A stretch of 64,000 nucleotides of DNA from Streptomyces eurythermus (GCF_014649115.1 NZ_BMSK01000016.1:124572-188571); one strand, 5' to 3'. Positions 17,439 through 25,754 are shown, counted from the stretch's first letter. The notes: generated from the sequence alone by a model not told the origin. Numbers and translations: made by a program.

Positions 17439-17831
17439 TCAGCCCAGGACCGTGCGCGGCCCCGCCACCCGCGCGCCCAGTTCCGTCACCCGGCGGCGCA
17501 GCTCGCGGTCGGCGGTCACCACCAGACGGGGGCGGCCGGGGCTGGCGGCGGCCAGCTCCACGACGTGGTCGTCCCCGCTGCCCGGCGCCGACTCCACCCG
17601 CACGCCCGGCACCGAGGCCACGCCCCGGGCCGCGCCCTCGACCACGAGCACGATCTCCACCGGCCCCGGGTGCCCGGGCAGGCCCTCGCCCGCGAGCCGG
17701 TCCCGCAGCCGCTCGGCCGCGCCCTTGCGGTCCTTCCACCAGCCGTCGGGCCGCGATCCGACGACGTTCGCGCCGTCCACGATGACGAGCGGCGGGGCGG
17801 GGGAGGACGGGGCGTCGAGGGGATCGGTCAT
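17439..17831 (-). CDS. Small NYN/PIN-like domain protein
   Basis: A 130-residue cytoplasmic protein. LVIVDGANVVGSRPDGWW near residue 15 carries the first Asp/Asn of a NYN/PIN-like nuclease fold. A second acidic patch, GSGDDHVVELA, and LVVTADRELRRRV supply the other expected carboxylates. Length and motif order fit NYN domains, which are often RNA-cleaving; such proteins are sometimes annotated as NTP pyrophosphohydrolases. ATG 17831 follows weak ribosome-site sequence. The gene diverges from the next one with only 72 bp between the starts. Activity is inferred from motifs only. Confidence 0.7.
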   Translation of the reverse strand: MTDPLDAPSSPAPPLVIVDGANVVGSRPDGWWKDRKGAAERLRDRLAGEGLPGHPGPVEIVLVVEGAARGVASVPGVRVESAPGSGDDHVVELAAASPGRPRLVVTADRELRRRVTELGARVAGPRTVLG

Positions 17832-17891
17832 ACCGCAAGGGTCCCATGTCCCGAGCCGGGGGCCGTGCCCCGTGGCCGGTGCGGGGCGGCT

Positions 17892-17897
17892 TAAAGT
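17892..17897 (+). promoter_or_regulatory. -10 box of a likely leaderless transcript
   Basis: TAAAGT (TANNNT) ends 6 nt before the GTG at 17904, and there is no ribosome site between. This spacing is typical of leaderless actinobacterial genes. Confidence 0.5.
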
Positions 17898-17903
17898 GAA
17901 CCG

Positions 17904-18920
17904 GTGAACGGCGACTGGCTCCTTCGCGGCCGAGACGGCCGGCTCAGTGTGTACCAGCTGTCGGGCGACGCCGTCCTGTGCCGGGCGGAGCGCGGCCCCG
18001 GCGGCCCCTGGTCCGCCCCCCGCAGGATGGGCGGCGACCAGAAACTGCACCCCGTCCTGGCGATCGGCCAGGGCGCCGACCGCTATGCCCATCTGGTGTC
18101 CTGGCGGCCCACCGTCAAGGGCGAAGCCGGACTCGTGCACTCCACGCACTTCCGCCCGCACCTGGCCGCCCTGGACTGGCAGCCGATCGGCCACCCGGAC
18201 AAGACCGGCGAGCGCACCGGCACCCCCGCGGTCACGGTCGACGCGCAGGGCCGCGCCCATGTGTTCGTCCGGAACAAGGGCGGCGGCGTGAGCATGCTCG
18301 GGCAGAAGGAGAAGGGCGGCTGGGGCCCCTGGCGAGACCTGGGGGGCAGCGAGGCGCACGACCGACTGGCCGCGGTCACCACGGGGTCCGGCACGGTGGA
18401 GCTGTACGCGGCCGACCCGAAGGGCCTGCTGTACTGGCGTCAGGAGTCGCCGGGCGCCGTGCCCGTGCTCCAGGAGTCCCTGCCCGCCCCGGTCCGTCCG
18501 GGCACCCTGCGCGCCCTGGCCACCTCCCCGGAGAGCACGACGCTCTTCTACACCGACACCGACGACACCCTGTGCGCCTGGCGGCCCGGCGGCAAGCCGG
18601 CCACGCTGCTGCCCGCGGCGGGCCCCGGCCCGGTCTCGGCGGTCCGCTGCGACCTGGACGGGTACGACTGCACGCTGCTGGCCCAGCGGACGGCGAGCCG
18701 CCGGGTCGCCTTCGCCGCCTATCCGACCGAGCAGGAGTCGGCGGGGGCCTGGTGGACCGAGTCGGGCCCCGAACTGCCCCTGGACGCTCTGGTGTCCCTC
18801 GCGACGGACGAGACCGGCCGGGTGGTGGCGGCCACGCTGTCCCCCTCGACGGGACAGCTTCTGCTGACCCGGCGCAAGGACGAGCCGGGCCTGGCCCTGG
18901 AGGCGTGGCGGCAGTCCTGA
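17904..18920 (+). CDS. Hypothetical beta-propeller-like protein
   Basis: A 338-residue protein with no signal peptide. It has repeated blade-like elements spaced about 45-50 residues apart: PWSAPRRMGGDQKLHPVLAI, WQPIGHPD followed by AVTVDAQGRAHVFVRN, WGPWRDLGG followed by AVTTGSGTVELYAAD, then LLYWRQ and LCAWRPGG. These resemble PLL/tectonin-type propellers that often bind carbohydrates. No catalytic motif is seen. It appears leaderless from GTG 17904 and ends at a strong bidirectional terminator. Family assignment is tentative. Confidence 0.75.
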   Translation: MNGDWLLRGRDGRLSVYQLSGDAVLCRAERGPGGPWSAPRRMGGDQKLHPVLAIGQGADRYAHLVSWRPTVKGEAGLVHSTHFRPHLAALDWQPIGHPDKTGERTGTPAVTVDAQGRAHVFVRNKGGGVSMLGQKEKGGWGPWRDLGGSEAHDRLAAVTTGSGTVELYAADPKGLLYWRQESPGAVPVLQESLPAPVRPGTLRALATSPESTTLFYTDTDDTLCAWRPGGKPATLLPAAGPGPVSAVRCDLDGYDCTLLAQRTASRRVAFAAYPTEQESAGAWWTESGPELPLDALVSLATDETGRVVAATLSPSTGQLLLTRRKDEPGLALEAWRQS

Positions 18921-18927
18921 GCACGCG

Positions 18928-18962
18928 GAAGGGCCCCCGCCTCGTTTCGGCGGGGGCCCTTC
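18928..18962. terminator. Bidirectional terminator
   Basis: GAAGGGCCCCCGCC (18928-18941) and GGCGGGGGCCCTTC (18949-18962) form a perfect 14-bp stem over a 7-nt loop. It lies between the convergent propeller gene and the fatty-acid oxidation operon and would serve both. Confidence 0.8.
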
Positions 18963-18991
18963 ACACGTCGTGCTTCACACGTCGTACCGGG

Positions 18992-21121
18992 TTACGCCGG
19001 GACGCTCGCCACGCCCGGGGCCAGGAACTTCTTGCCGTTCACGCGCTCGGAGACGCCCTCGCGGTCCAGGTACGGCGTGATGCCGCCCAGGTGGAAGGGC
19101 CAGCCGGCGCCCGTGATCAGGCACAGGTCGATGTCCTGGGCCTCGGCGACGACGCCCTCGTCGAGCATGAGCCCGATCTCCTGCGCCACCGCGTCCAGCA
19201 CCCGCGCCCGCACCTGCTCCTCGGTCAGGACCACGTCGCCCTGCTTGAGCAGCGCGGCGACCTCCGGGTCCAGCTCCGGCTTGCCGCTGTCGTAGACGTA
19301 GAAGCCGCGCTTGCCCGCCTCCACGACCGCCTTGAGGTTCGGGGAGACCTTGAAGCGGTCCGGGAACGCGCCGTGCAGCGTCTCGGAGACGTGCAGGCCG
19401 ATCGCGGGGCCGACCAGCTCCAGCAGCACCAGCGGGGACATCGGCAGACCGAGCGGCTCGACGGCCTTCTCGGCGACCTCGACCGGGGTGCCCTCGTCGA
19501 TGACGTTCTGGATCTCGCCCATGAAGCGGGTCAGGATCCGGTTCACGACGAACGCCGGGGCGTCCTTGACCAGCACCGCGGTCTTCTTCAGCTTCTTGGC
19601 GACGGCGAACGCGGTCGCCAGGGAGGCGTCGTCGGTCTGCTCGCCGCGGACGATCTCCAGCAGCGGCAGGACGGCCACCGGGTTGAAGAAGTGGAAGCCG
19701 ACGACCCGCTCGGGGTGCTTCAGCTTCGACGCCATCTCCGTCACGGACAGCGAGGAGGTGTTGGTGGCGAGGATCGCGTGCGCCGGGGCGACCGCCTCGA
19801 CCTCCGCGAACACCTGCTGCTTGACGCCGATCTCCTCGAACACGGCCTCGATGACGAAGTCCGCGTCCGCGAAGCCCTCGGCCTTGTCCAGGACACCGGT
19901 GACCAGCGCCTTGAGACGGTTGGCCTTGTCCTGGTTGACGCGGCCCTTGCCGAGCAGCTTGTCGATCTCGGCGTGGACGTAGGCAACACCCTTGTCGACG
20001 CGCTCCTGGTCGATGTCGGTCAGCACGACCGGCACCTCCAGGCGGCGCAGGAACAGCAGGGCGAGCTGGGAGGCCATCAGACCGGCGCCGACGACACCGA
20101 CCTTGGTGACCGGGCGGGCCAGGTTCTTGTCCGGGGCGCCGGCGGGACGCTTGCCGCGCTTCTGGACGAGGTTGAACGCGTAGATGCCGGCGCGCAGTTC
20201 GCCGCCCATGATCAGGTCGGCGAGGGCCTGGTCCTCGGCGTCGAAGCCCTGCTGGAGGTCGCCGTTCTTGGCGGCGGCGATGATGTCCAGGGCGCGGTAG
20301 GCGGCCGGGGCCGCGCCGTGCACCTTGCCGTCGGCGATGAACCGGCCCTTGGCGACGGCCTGGTCCCAGGCCTCGCCGCGGTCGATGGCCGGGCGCTCCA
20401 CGGTGATGTCGCCCTTGAGGACCTGAGCCGTCCAGATCAGGGACTGCTCCAGGAAGTCGGCGCCCTCGAAGATCGCGTCGGCGATCCCGAGGTCGAAGAC
20501 CTGCTGGCCCTTGAGCTGCCTGTTCTGGTTCAGGGAGTTCTCGATGATGACCGAGACGGCCTTGTCGGCGCCGATCAGGTTCGGCAGCAGGGTGCAGCCG
20601 CCCCAGCCGGGGACCAGGCCGAGGAAGACCTCGGGCAGCGAGAACGCCGGGATCGCCTTGGAGACGGTCCGGTAGGAGCAGTGCAGACCGACCTCGACGC
20701 CGCCGCCCATGGCCGCGCCGTTGTAGTACGCGAAGGTCGGCACGGCCAGCTTCGACAGCCGCTTGAAGACCTCGTGGCCGCCCTTGCCGATGGCGAGGGC
20801 GTGCTCGTGCTCCTTCAGCAGCTCGACGCCCTTGAGGTCGGCGCCGACGGCGAAGATGAACGGCTTGCCGGTGATGCCCACACCGACGATCGCGCCCTCG
20901 GCCGCCTCCTTCTCGACCTGGTCGACGGCGGTGTTCAGGTTCGCCAGCGAGGCCGGGCCGAAGGTGGTCGGCTTGGTGTGGTCCAGGCCGTTGTCCAGCG
21001 TGATCAGAGCGAACCGGCCCGCGCCGAAGGGCAGGTCGAAGTGGCGTACGTGCGCGCTGGTGACGACCTCGTCGGGGAACAGGTCCGAGGCCTGCTTCAG
21101 AAGCTCGGCGGTGGTGCTCAC
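18992..21121 (-). CDS. fadB: Fatty acid oxidation complex alpha subunit (enoyl-CoA hydratase / 3-hydroxyacyl-CoA dehydrogenase)
   Basis: Hydrates enoyl-CoA and oxidises the 3-hydroxyacyl-CoA with NAD in beta-oxidation. It has 709 residues. The N-terminal crotonase region includes GITGKPFIFAVGADLKGVE and YYNGAAMGGGVEVGLHCSYR. The dehydrogenase begins with the Rossmann motif VGVVGAGLMASQLALLF near 335, followed by LVKDAPAFVVNRILTRFMGE, typical of HAD C-terminal domains. GTG 21121 overlaps the thiolase stop by 4 bp (GTGA), so the two subunits are translationally coupled. This is the order thiolase then alpha subunit seen in actinobacterial fadAB operons. Confidence 0.95.
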   Translation of the reverse strand: MSTTAELLKQASDLFPDEVVTSAHVRHFDLPFGAGRFALITLDNGLDHTKPTTFGPASLANLNTAVDQVEKEAAEGAIVGVGITGKPFIFAVGADLKGVELLKEHEHALAIGKGGHEVFKRLSKLAVPTFAYYNGAAMGGGVEVGLHCSYRTVSKAIPAFSLPEVFLGLVPGWGGCTLLPNLIGADKAVSVIIENSLNQNRQLKGQQVFDLGIADAIFEGADFLEQSLIWTAQVLKGDITVERPAIDRGEAWDQAVAKGRFIADGKVHGAAPAAYRALDIIAAAKNGDLQQGFDAEDQALADLIMGGELRAGIYAFNLVQKRGKRPAGAPDKNLARPVTKVGVVGAGLMASQLALLFLRRLEVPVVLTDIDQERVDKGVAYVHAEIDKLLGKGRVNQDKANRLKALVTGVLDKAEGFADADFVIEAVFEEIGVKQQVFAEVEAVAPAHAILATNTSSLSVTEMASKLKHPERVVGFHFFNPVAVLPLLEIVRGEQTDDASLATAFAVAKKLKKTAVLVKDAPAFVVNRILTRFMGEIQNVIDEGTPVEVAEKAVEPLGLPMSPLVLLELVGPAIGLHVSETLHGAFPDRFKVSPNLKAVVEAGKRGFYVYDSGKPELDPEVAALLKQGDVVLTEEQVRARVLDAVAQEIGLMLDEGVVAEAQDIDLCLITGAGWPFHLGGITPYLDREGVSERVNGKKFLAPGVASVPA

Positions 21122-22335
21122 TTGTCCCCCTCGAAGTGCGGGTTCTCCCAGATGACCGTCGCGCCCATGCCGAAGCCGACGCACATGGTGGTCAGGCCGT
21201 AGCGGACGTGCGGCTGCTCCTCGAACTGGCGGGCCAGCTGCGTCATCAGCCGGACGCCGGAGGAGGCCAGCGGGTGGCCGAAGGCGATGGCGCCGCCGTA
21301 CTGGTTGACGCGCGCGTCGTCGTCGGCGATGCCGTAGTGCTCCAGGAAGGCCAGGACCTGGACGGCGAAGGCCTCGTTGATCTCGAACAGGCCGATGTCG
21401 GAGATGGAAAGGCCCGCCTTGGCGAGGGCCTTCTCCGTGGCCGGGATCGGGCCGTAGCCCATGACCTCCGGCTCGACGCCCGCGAAGGCGTACGACACCA
21501 GGCGCATCTTGACCGGCAGGCCGTTCTCGCGGGCGAAGTCCTCGCTCGCGATGATCGACGCGGTGGCGCCGTCGTTCAGACCGGCCGCGTTGCCCGCGGT
21601 GACCCGGCCGTGCACACGGAACGGCGTCTTGAGGTTCGCCAGGTTCTCCAGCGTGGTGCCCGGGCGCATCGGCTCGTCGGCGGTGACCAGGCCCCAGCCG
21701 GTCTCGCCGCCCTCCGGGTTGGTGCGGCGCACCGAGATCGGCACCAGGTCGGCCTGGATCTTGCCGTTGGCGTACGCCTTGGCGGCCTTCTCCTGCGAGC
21801 GCACCGCGTACTCGTCGGCGCGCAGCTTGGTGATCGACGGGTACCGGTCGTGCAGGTTCTCCGCGGTCATGCCCATGAACAGGGCGGACTCGTCGACCAG
21901 CTTCTCGGAGACGAAGCGCGGGTTGGGGTCCACGCCCTCGCCCATCGGGTGCCGGCCCATGTGCTCGACACCGCCGGCGATGACGGCGTCGTAGGCACCG
22001 AAGGCGATCGAACCGGCGGTGGTGGTCACGGCGGTCAGCGCGCCGGCGCACATGCGGTCGATCGAGTAGCCGGGCACGGACTGCGGCAGGCCCGCGAGGA
22101 TGCCGGCCGTGCGGCCGAGGGTGAGGCCCTGGTCGCCGATCTGCGTGGTCGCCGCGATGGCGACCTCGTCGATCTTCTTCGGGTCCAGGCCGGGGTTGCG
22201 GCGCAGCAGCTCCCGGATCGCCTTCACGACGAGGTCGTCGGCGCGGGTCTCGTGGTAGATGCCCTTCGGGCCCGCCTTGCCGAACGGGGTGCGGACGCCG
22301 TCGACGAAGACGACGTCCCTGACGGTACGAGGCAC
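21118..22335 (-). CDS. fadA: Acetyl-CoA acyltransferase (thiolase)
   Basis: Cleaves 3-ketoacyl-CoA to acetyl-CoA and a shortened acyl-CoA, the last step of beta-oxidation. Of its 405 residues, the nucleophile Cys lies in SIDRMCAGALTAV; NEAFAVQ, GGAIAFGHPLASSG (catalytic His) and CVGFGMGATVI (second Cys) complete the thiolase site. GTG 22335 follows GGAGGAG with a 7-nt spacer; upstream in-frame starts would place this site inside the gene. It is the first gene of the fadAB operon, with an operator-like palindrome 42 bp upstream. Confidence 0.95.
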   Translation of the reverse strand: MPRTVRDVVFVDGVRTPFGKAGPKGIYHETRADDLVVKAIRELLRRNPGLDPKKIDEVAIAATTQIGDQGLTLGRTAGILAGLPQSVPGYSIDRMCAGALTAVTTTAGSIAFGAYDAVIAGGVEHMGRHPMGEGVDPNPRFVSEKLVDESALFMGMTAENLHDRYPSITKLRADEYAVRSQEKAAKAYANGKIQADLVPISVRRTNPEGGETGWGLVTADEPMRPGTTLENLANLKTPFRVHGRVTAGNAAGLNDGATASIIASEDFARENGLPVKMRLVSYAFAGVEPEVMGYGPIPATEKALAKAGLSISDIGLFEINEAFAVQVLAFLEHYGIADDDARVNQYGGAIAFGHPLASSGVRLMTQLARQFEEQPHVRYGLTTMCVGFGMGATVIWENPHFEGDK

Positions 22336-22376
22336 GATGGCTCTCCTCCAGATGCGGGATGGCACTGCTGCGTTGC

Positions 22377-22394
22377 GCTGAGCGCGCGCTCAGC
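22377..22394. promoter_or_regulatory. 18-bp perfect palindrome upstream of fadA
   Basis: GCTGAGCGCGCGCTCAGC is a perfect inverted repeat without spacer. It lies between the thiolase start and a -10-like TAGCAT (minus strand, 22398-22403), the usual place for a repressor of a beta-oxidation operon. A TetR- or GntR-type fatty-acid regulator is the likely binder; none is encoded nearby. Confidence 0.55.
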
Positions 22395-22616
22395 CCCATG
22401 CTACTTATGGGTAACGTAGCTGCACAGCCCTGTACGGGGGAGCGGTGAACGTCACACCTTCGGGGGAGCCGTCGAACCCCTCGGCGTCAGCACCGGACGC
22501 GAGACGGGAGATCTTGGCGTGATTTAGACGTCCCTGTTCGCCCAGAGGGCGCGGGAAACCGCGCGAGCGGCCACGGCGAACCCGCGGCCGCCGTGATCGC
22601 TCGACGCGCCCGGTGT

Positions 22617-23906
22617 CTAGGCGCCCTTTGTCACCAGCGCGTCCACCAGCACCGGCGTGACCAGCTCCACCTGCCACGCGCGCGCCCCGTATCCCGTGAG
22701 CGCGAGCTCCACGGAAGCGGCGTCCACCACCTTCGGCGGTTCCCAGCAGATCCGGCGCACCGTGTCCGGGGAGATCACGTTCTCCTGAGGCATGTTGAGC
22801 CGCTCGGCAAGGGACGACACCCCCGCCCGCGCGGCGGACAGCCGGGCCGCGGCGGCGGGGTCCTTGTCGGCCCACGCCCGGGGCGGCGGCGGCCCCGCCA
22901 CCGGCTGCCCGGGCTGCGGCAGCGCGGCCTCCGGCAGCGCCTTGGCGCTGTCCACCGCGGCCTGCCACTGCTCCAGCTGCCGCCGTCCCATCCGGTGCCC
23001 GAAGCCGTTCAGCGCGGCGAGGGCGTGCACATTGCCCGGCAGGGCCAGCGCGGCCTCCACGATGGCCGCGTCGCTCAGCACCTTGCCCGGCGAGACGTCC
23101 CGGCGCTGGGCGATCCGGTCCCGGGTCTGCCACAGCTCCCGGACCACGGCGAGCTGCCGGCGGCGGCGCACCTTGTGCATCCCGGACGTACGGCGCCAGG
23201 GGTCCTTGCGGGGCTCGGGCGGCGGCGCCGTCGCGATCGCGTCGAACTCCTGCAGGGCCCACTCCAGCTTGCCCTGCCTCTCCAGCTCCTTCTCCAGGGC
23301 GTCCCGCAGGTCGACGAGCAGCTCGACGTCGAGCGCGGCGTAGCGCAGCCACGGCTCGGGCAGCGGGCGGGTCGACCAGTCGACGGCGGAGTGGCCCTTC
23401 TCCAGGACGTAGCCGAGGACGCCCTCGACCATGGCGCCGAGGCCGACCCGGGGGAAACCGGCCAGCCGCCCGGCCAGCTCGGTGTCGAACAGGCGGGCCG
23501 GGACCATGCCTATCTCGCGCAGGCAGGGCAGGTCCTGGGTGGCGGCGTGCAGCACCCACTCGGCGTCGGCCAGGGCCGCGCCGAGTCCGGACAGGTCGGG
23601 GCAGGCGACGGGGTCGATGAGCGCGGTCCCGGCGCCCTCGCGGCGCAGCTGCACCAGGTAGGCGCGCTGGCCGTAGCGGTAGCCGGAGGCGCGCTCGGCG
23701 TCCACGGCGACCGGGCCGGTGCCGGCGGCGAAGGCGGCCGTCACCCGGGCCAGGCCCGCCTCGTCGGCGATCACGGGCGGAATGCCCTCGCGCGGCTCGA
23801 GCAACGGAGTCGGCGCCCCCGTCACAGAAGATCCGGCGTCGTCCGGAGGAGTGCCTCCGGTGGTGCGCAGGGAGCTGTCTGCTGCGGTGTCTTGGGCGTC
23901 GGTCAC
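22617..23906 (-). CDS. Ribonuclease D family 3'-5' exonuclease
   Basis: A DEDDy-type RNA exonuclease of 429 residues with an HRDC domain. The three exonuclease motifs are VAVDAERASGYRYG (Asp, Glu), LHAATQDLPCL (Asp) and WLRYAALDVELL (Tyr..Asp). HSAVDWSTRPLPEPW is the RNase D signature. The HRDC region follows around residues 245-330, and the C-terminal third is an extension seen in actinobacterial members. GTG 23906 sits 6 nt after a TACCCT -10 box, so the transcript is probably leaderless. It lies next to whiI in a conserved order. Confidence 0.9.
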   Translation of the reverse strand: MTDAQDTAADSSLRTTGGTPPDDAGSSVTGAPTPLLEPREGIPPVIADEAGLARVTAAFAAGTGPVAVDAERASGYRYGQRAYLVQLRREGAGTALIDPVACPDLSGLGAALADAEWVLHAATQDLPCLREIGMVPARLFDTELAGRLAGFPRVGLGAMVEGVLGYVLEKGHSAVDWSTRPLPEPWLRYAALDVELLVDLRDALEKELERQGKLEWALQEFDAIATAPPPEPRKDPWRRTSGMHKVRRRRQLAVVRELWQTRDRIAQRRDVSPGKVLSDAAIVEAALALPGNVHALAALNGFGHRMGRRQLEQWQAAVDSAKALPEAALPQPGQPVAGPPPPRAWADKDPAAAARLSAARAGVSSLAERLNMPQENVISPDTVRRICWEPPKVVDAASVELALTGYGARAWQVELVTPVLVDALVTKGA

Positions 23907-23912
23907 CTGTCA

Positions 23913-23918
23913 AGGGTA
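23913..23918 (-). promoter_or_regulatory. -10 box of leaderless RNase D transcript
   Basis: On the minus strand, TACCCT is followed by six bases and then the GTG start. No Shine-Dalgarno sequence is present. Confidence 0.5.
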
Positions 23919-23930
23919 TCCGTGCGCGCA

Positions 23931-23968
23931 CCGCGCCCGTCGACGGAACGTTCCGTCGACGGGCGCGG
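23931..23968. repeat. 38-bp perfect palindrome between whiI and RNase D
   Basis: The left half CCGCGCCCGTCGACGGAAC is followed immediately by its exact reverse complement, 19 + 19 bp with no spacer. It lies 84 bp downstream of whiI and just upstream of the RNase D promoter. As RNA it would form a very stable hairpin and could terminate whiI transcription; as DNA it could extrude a cruciform or bind a dimeric protein. Confidence 0.8.
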
Positions 23969-24052
23969 CAGGGGCGTAAACCGGTCAGCGGCGGGCCGTG
24001 TCCGCTGCGCCGGAGTGAACGGGGCTTGCGCCGAAGGGAGCATCCGGTGGGC

Positions 24053-24712
24053 TCAGTGGATGATCCCGGTGCGCAGGGCGACGGCCACCATGCCGGCCCG
24101 GTCGCCGGTGCCCAGCTTGCGGGCGATGCGGGCCAGGTGGCTCTTGACGGTGAGGGCGGACAGGCCCATGGACACGCCGATCGCCTTGTTCGACTGGCCC
24201 TCCGCGACCAGTCGCAGCACCTCGACCTCGCGTCCGGACAGCTCCCGGTAGCCGCCCGGGTGGCTCGGGGCACCCGGGGGGCGGCGGTGCATACGGGCGG
24301 CGGCGCCGAGGGGAGCGGCGCCGGGGCGGGTGGGGAGCCCGATGTTGGTGCGGGTGCCGGTGACGACGTAGCCCTTGACGCCGCCGGCCAGCGCGTTGCG
24401 GACCGCGCCGATGTCGTCGGCGGCGGAGAGTGCCAGTCCGTTGGGCCAGCCCGCGGCCCGGGTCTCGGACAGCAGGGTGAGGCCGGAGCCGTCGGGGAGG
24501 TGGACGTCGGCGACGCAGATGTCGCGCGGGTTGCCGATGCGGGGACGAGCCTCCGCGATGGACGAGGCTTCGATGACATCGCGCACGCCGAGCGCCCACA
24601 GATGGCGGGTGACGGTGGAGCGGACGCGCGGGTCGGCCACGACCACCATGGCGGTCGGCTTGTTCGGGCGGTAGGCGACCAGGCTTGCGGGTTGCTCAAG
24701 GAGAACGGACAC
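24053..24712 (-). CDS. whiI: WhiI-like atypical response regulator
   Basis: An orphan LuxR/NarL-type regulator of 219 residues. The receiver-like domain (about 20-125) keeps ICVADVHLPDGSG with a central Asp, but has VVVADPRV where normal receivers have a paired-acid pocket, so phosphorylation is doubtful. The C-terminal helix-turn-helix has LSGREVEVLRLVAEGQSNKAIGVSMGLSALTVKSHLARIARKL in sequence (about 160-205). GTG 24712 follows AGGAGG. In S. coelicolor, WhiI sits next to RNase D and hemE, is needed for late sporulation, is controlled by sigma WhiG and works with BldM. A WhiG-type promoter is visible upstream, which supports the call. Confidence 0.88.
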   Translation of the reverse strand: MSVLLEQPASLVAYRPNKPTAMVVVADPRVRSTVTRHLWALGVRDVIEASSIAEARPRIGNPRDICVADVHLPDGSGLTLLSETRAAGWPNGLALSAADDIGAVRNALAGGVKGYVVTGTRTNIGLPTRPGAAPLGAAARMHRRPPGAPSHPGGYRELSGREVEVLRLVAEGQSNKAIGVSMGLSALTVKSHLARIARKLGTGDRAGMVAVALRTGIIH

Positions 24713-24789
24713 CAGGCCTCCTGGGTGGGGGACGGGGCCGGCTTGTGGGGATGAAGCCGGGACGAACCGTGCTTTCAAGGTCACAGTCG

Positions 24790-24817
24790 TCTTCGGCAGC
24801 AAACTCGTCCGCCTTTA
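24790..24817 (-). promoter_or_regulatory. Sigma-WhiG-type promoter of whiI
   Basis: On the minus strand, TAAA (24814-24817) and GCCGAAGA (24790-24797) are separated by 16 bp. The known WhiG/FliA-type consensus is TAAA-N15/16-GCCGATAA, a match at all but one or two positions. The start of transcription would be near 24783, about 70 bp before the GTG. Confidence 0.7.
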
Positions 24818-24844
24818 GGGAGTGATCACGATCTAGTGAGTAAC

Positions 24845-24960
24845 AATCCGTACGCTTCGGACACACGATCGATCAACCGAAGATCGAGTCGGTTCGAGCG
24901 AGTGCGATTCGAGTACGGAAAGTGGCCGTATCGACAAAGAGATGGTCAATACGGCGTTTC
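24845..24960 (+). other. Low-GC structured element upstream of whiI
   Basis: This stretch is clearly poorer in GC than its surroundings and can fold. TCCGTAC (24847-24853) pairs with GTACGGA (24913-24919), enclosing AACCGA/TCGGTT (24875-24880 with 24889-24894). A second hairpin is GCCGTAT/ATACGGC (24925-24931 with 24949-24955). Strand is arbitrary because perfect stems fold either way. It may be a small RNA, a leader or a protein-binding region. No ORF here is credible. Confidence 0.4.
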
Positions 24961-24996
24961 GTACCGACCCCTCGGTAGGACAATGCGCGCCGCGCC

Positions 24997-25668
24997 TCAG
25001 CGGGACTGCGGGCCCCGGCGCTGCGGCAGGGTCACCACCGACGCGTCCCCGGGACCGGCCGGCGGCAGGCCCGCGACCTGCGCCAGCAGATCGCACCAGG
25101 AGCTCAGGTGCGCGGCGGTGTCCGGCACCCCGCCCAGGCCCTCACGGGGCGTCCACGAGGCACGGATCTCGATCTGCGAGGCGGCGGGCCGCTCCGCCAG
25201 TCCGCCGAAGTAGTGCGAGCCCGCCCGCGTGATCGTGCCGCTCGGCTCCCCGTAGGCCAGCCCGCGGGCCTGGAGCGCCCCGGTCAGCCACGACCAGCAC
25301 ACCTCCGGCAGCAGCGGATCGGCCGCCATCTCCGGCTCCAGCTCCGCCCGCACCAGCGTCACCAGCCGGAACGTGCCCTGCCACGCGTCGTGCCCGGCCG
25401 GGTCGTGCAGCAGCACCAGACGCCCGTCGGCCAGCTCCTGCTCGCCGTCGACCACCACCGCCTCCAGCGCGTACGCGTACGGGGCGAGCCGTTGCGGGGC
25501 GGGCGTCGGCTCCACCTCGACCTGCGGCCGCGGCCGCGCCGCGCGCAGCGCGTCGACCGCGGCCCGGAACGCCGGCGGCAGCCCGCCGCCCCCCCGCCCC
25601 TGAGCGGTGTCCTCCGCGTCGTCCATTCCGTCAGCGCCGTCCGACAGTCGTCCCTGAGCCGCAGCCAT
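24997..25668 (-). CDS. DUF3000-like conserved hypothetical protein
   Basis: A 223-residue soluble protein resembling the actinobacterial DUF3000 family. Recognisable segments are LPPAFRAAVDALRAARPRP, GRLVLLHDPAGHDAWQGTFR, WSWLTGALQARG and SHYFGGLAERP. No catalytic motif is known. It lies next to whiI and divergently from hemE, a conserved neighbourhood. ATG 25668 appears leaderless, with a TACTCT -10 box 7 nt upstream; ATG 25626 is an alternative. Confidence 0.82.
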   Translation of the reverse strand: MAAAQGRLSDGADGMDDAEDTAQGRGGGGLPPAFRAAVDALRAARPRPQVEVEPTPAPQRLAPYAYALEAVVVDGEQELADGRLVLLHDPAGHDAWQGTFRLVTLVRAELEPEMAADPLLPEVCWSWLTGALQARGLAYGEPSGTITRAGSHYFGGLAERPAASQIEIRASWTPREGLGGVPDTAAHLSSWCDLLAQVAGLPPAGPGDASVVTLPQRRGPQSR

Positions 25669-25675
25669 GCGGGGA

Positions 25676-25681
25676 AGAGTA
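25676..25681 (-). promoter_or_regulatory. -10 box of leaderless DUF3000 transcript
   Basis: TACTCT on the minus strand ends 7 nt before ATG 25668. There is no ribosome site in between. Confidence 0.5.
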
Positions 25682-25754
25682 AGGGGAAGCGGGCCTTCGC
25701 GCAGGGCAAGACACCCCGCGCCACCCCTCCCCGGTGTCATGCGAGACTTGCCCC

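Noticed and set aside
16871..17785. Repeat-containing open frames through the 162-bp block, on both strands
   Set aside because: They stay open because the repeat length is a multiple of three. No ribosome site or domain fits, and the plus frame runs into the NYN-like gene on the opposite strand.
24836..25213. Possible small gene starting at GTG 24836
   Set aside because: The reading frame continues antisense through the DUF3000-like gene, there is no ribosome site, and the sequence is better explained by foldable DNA.
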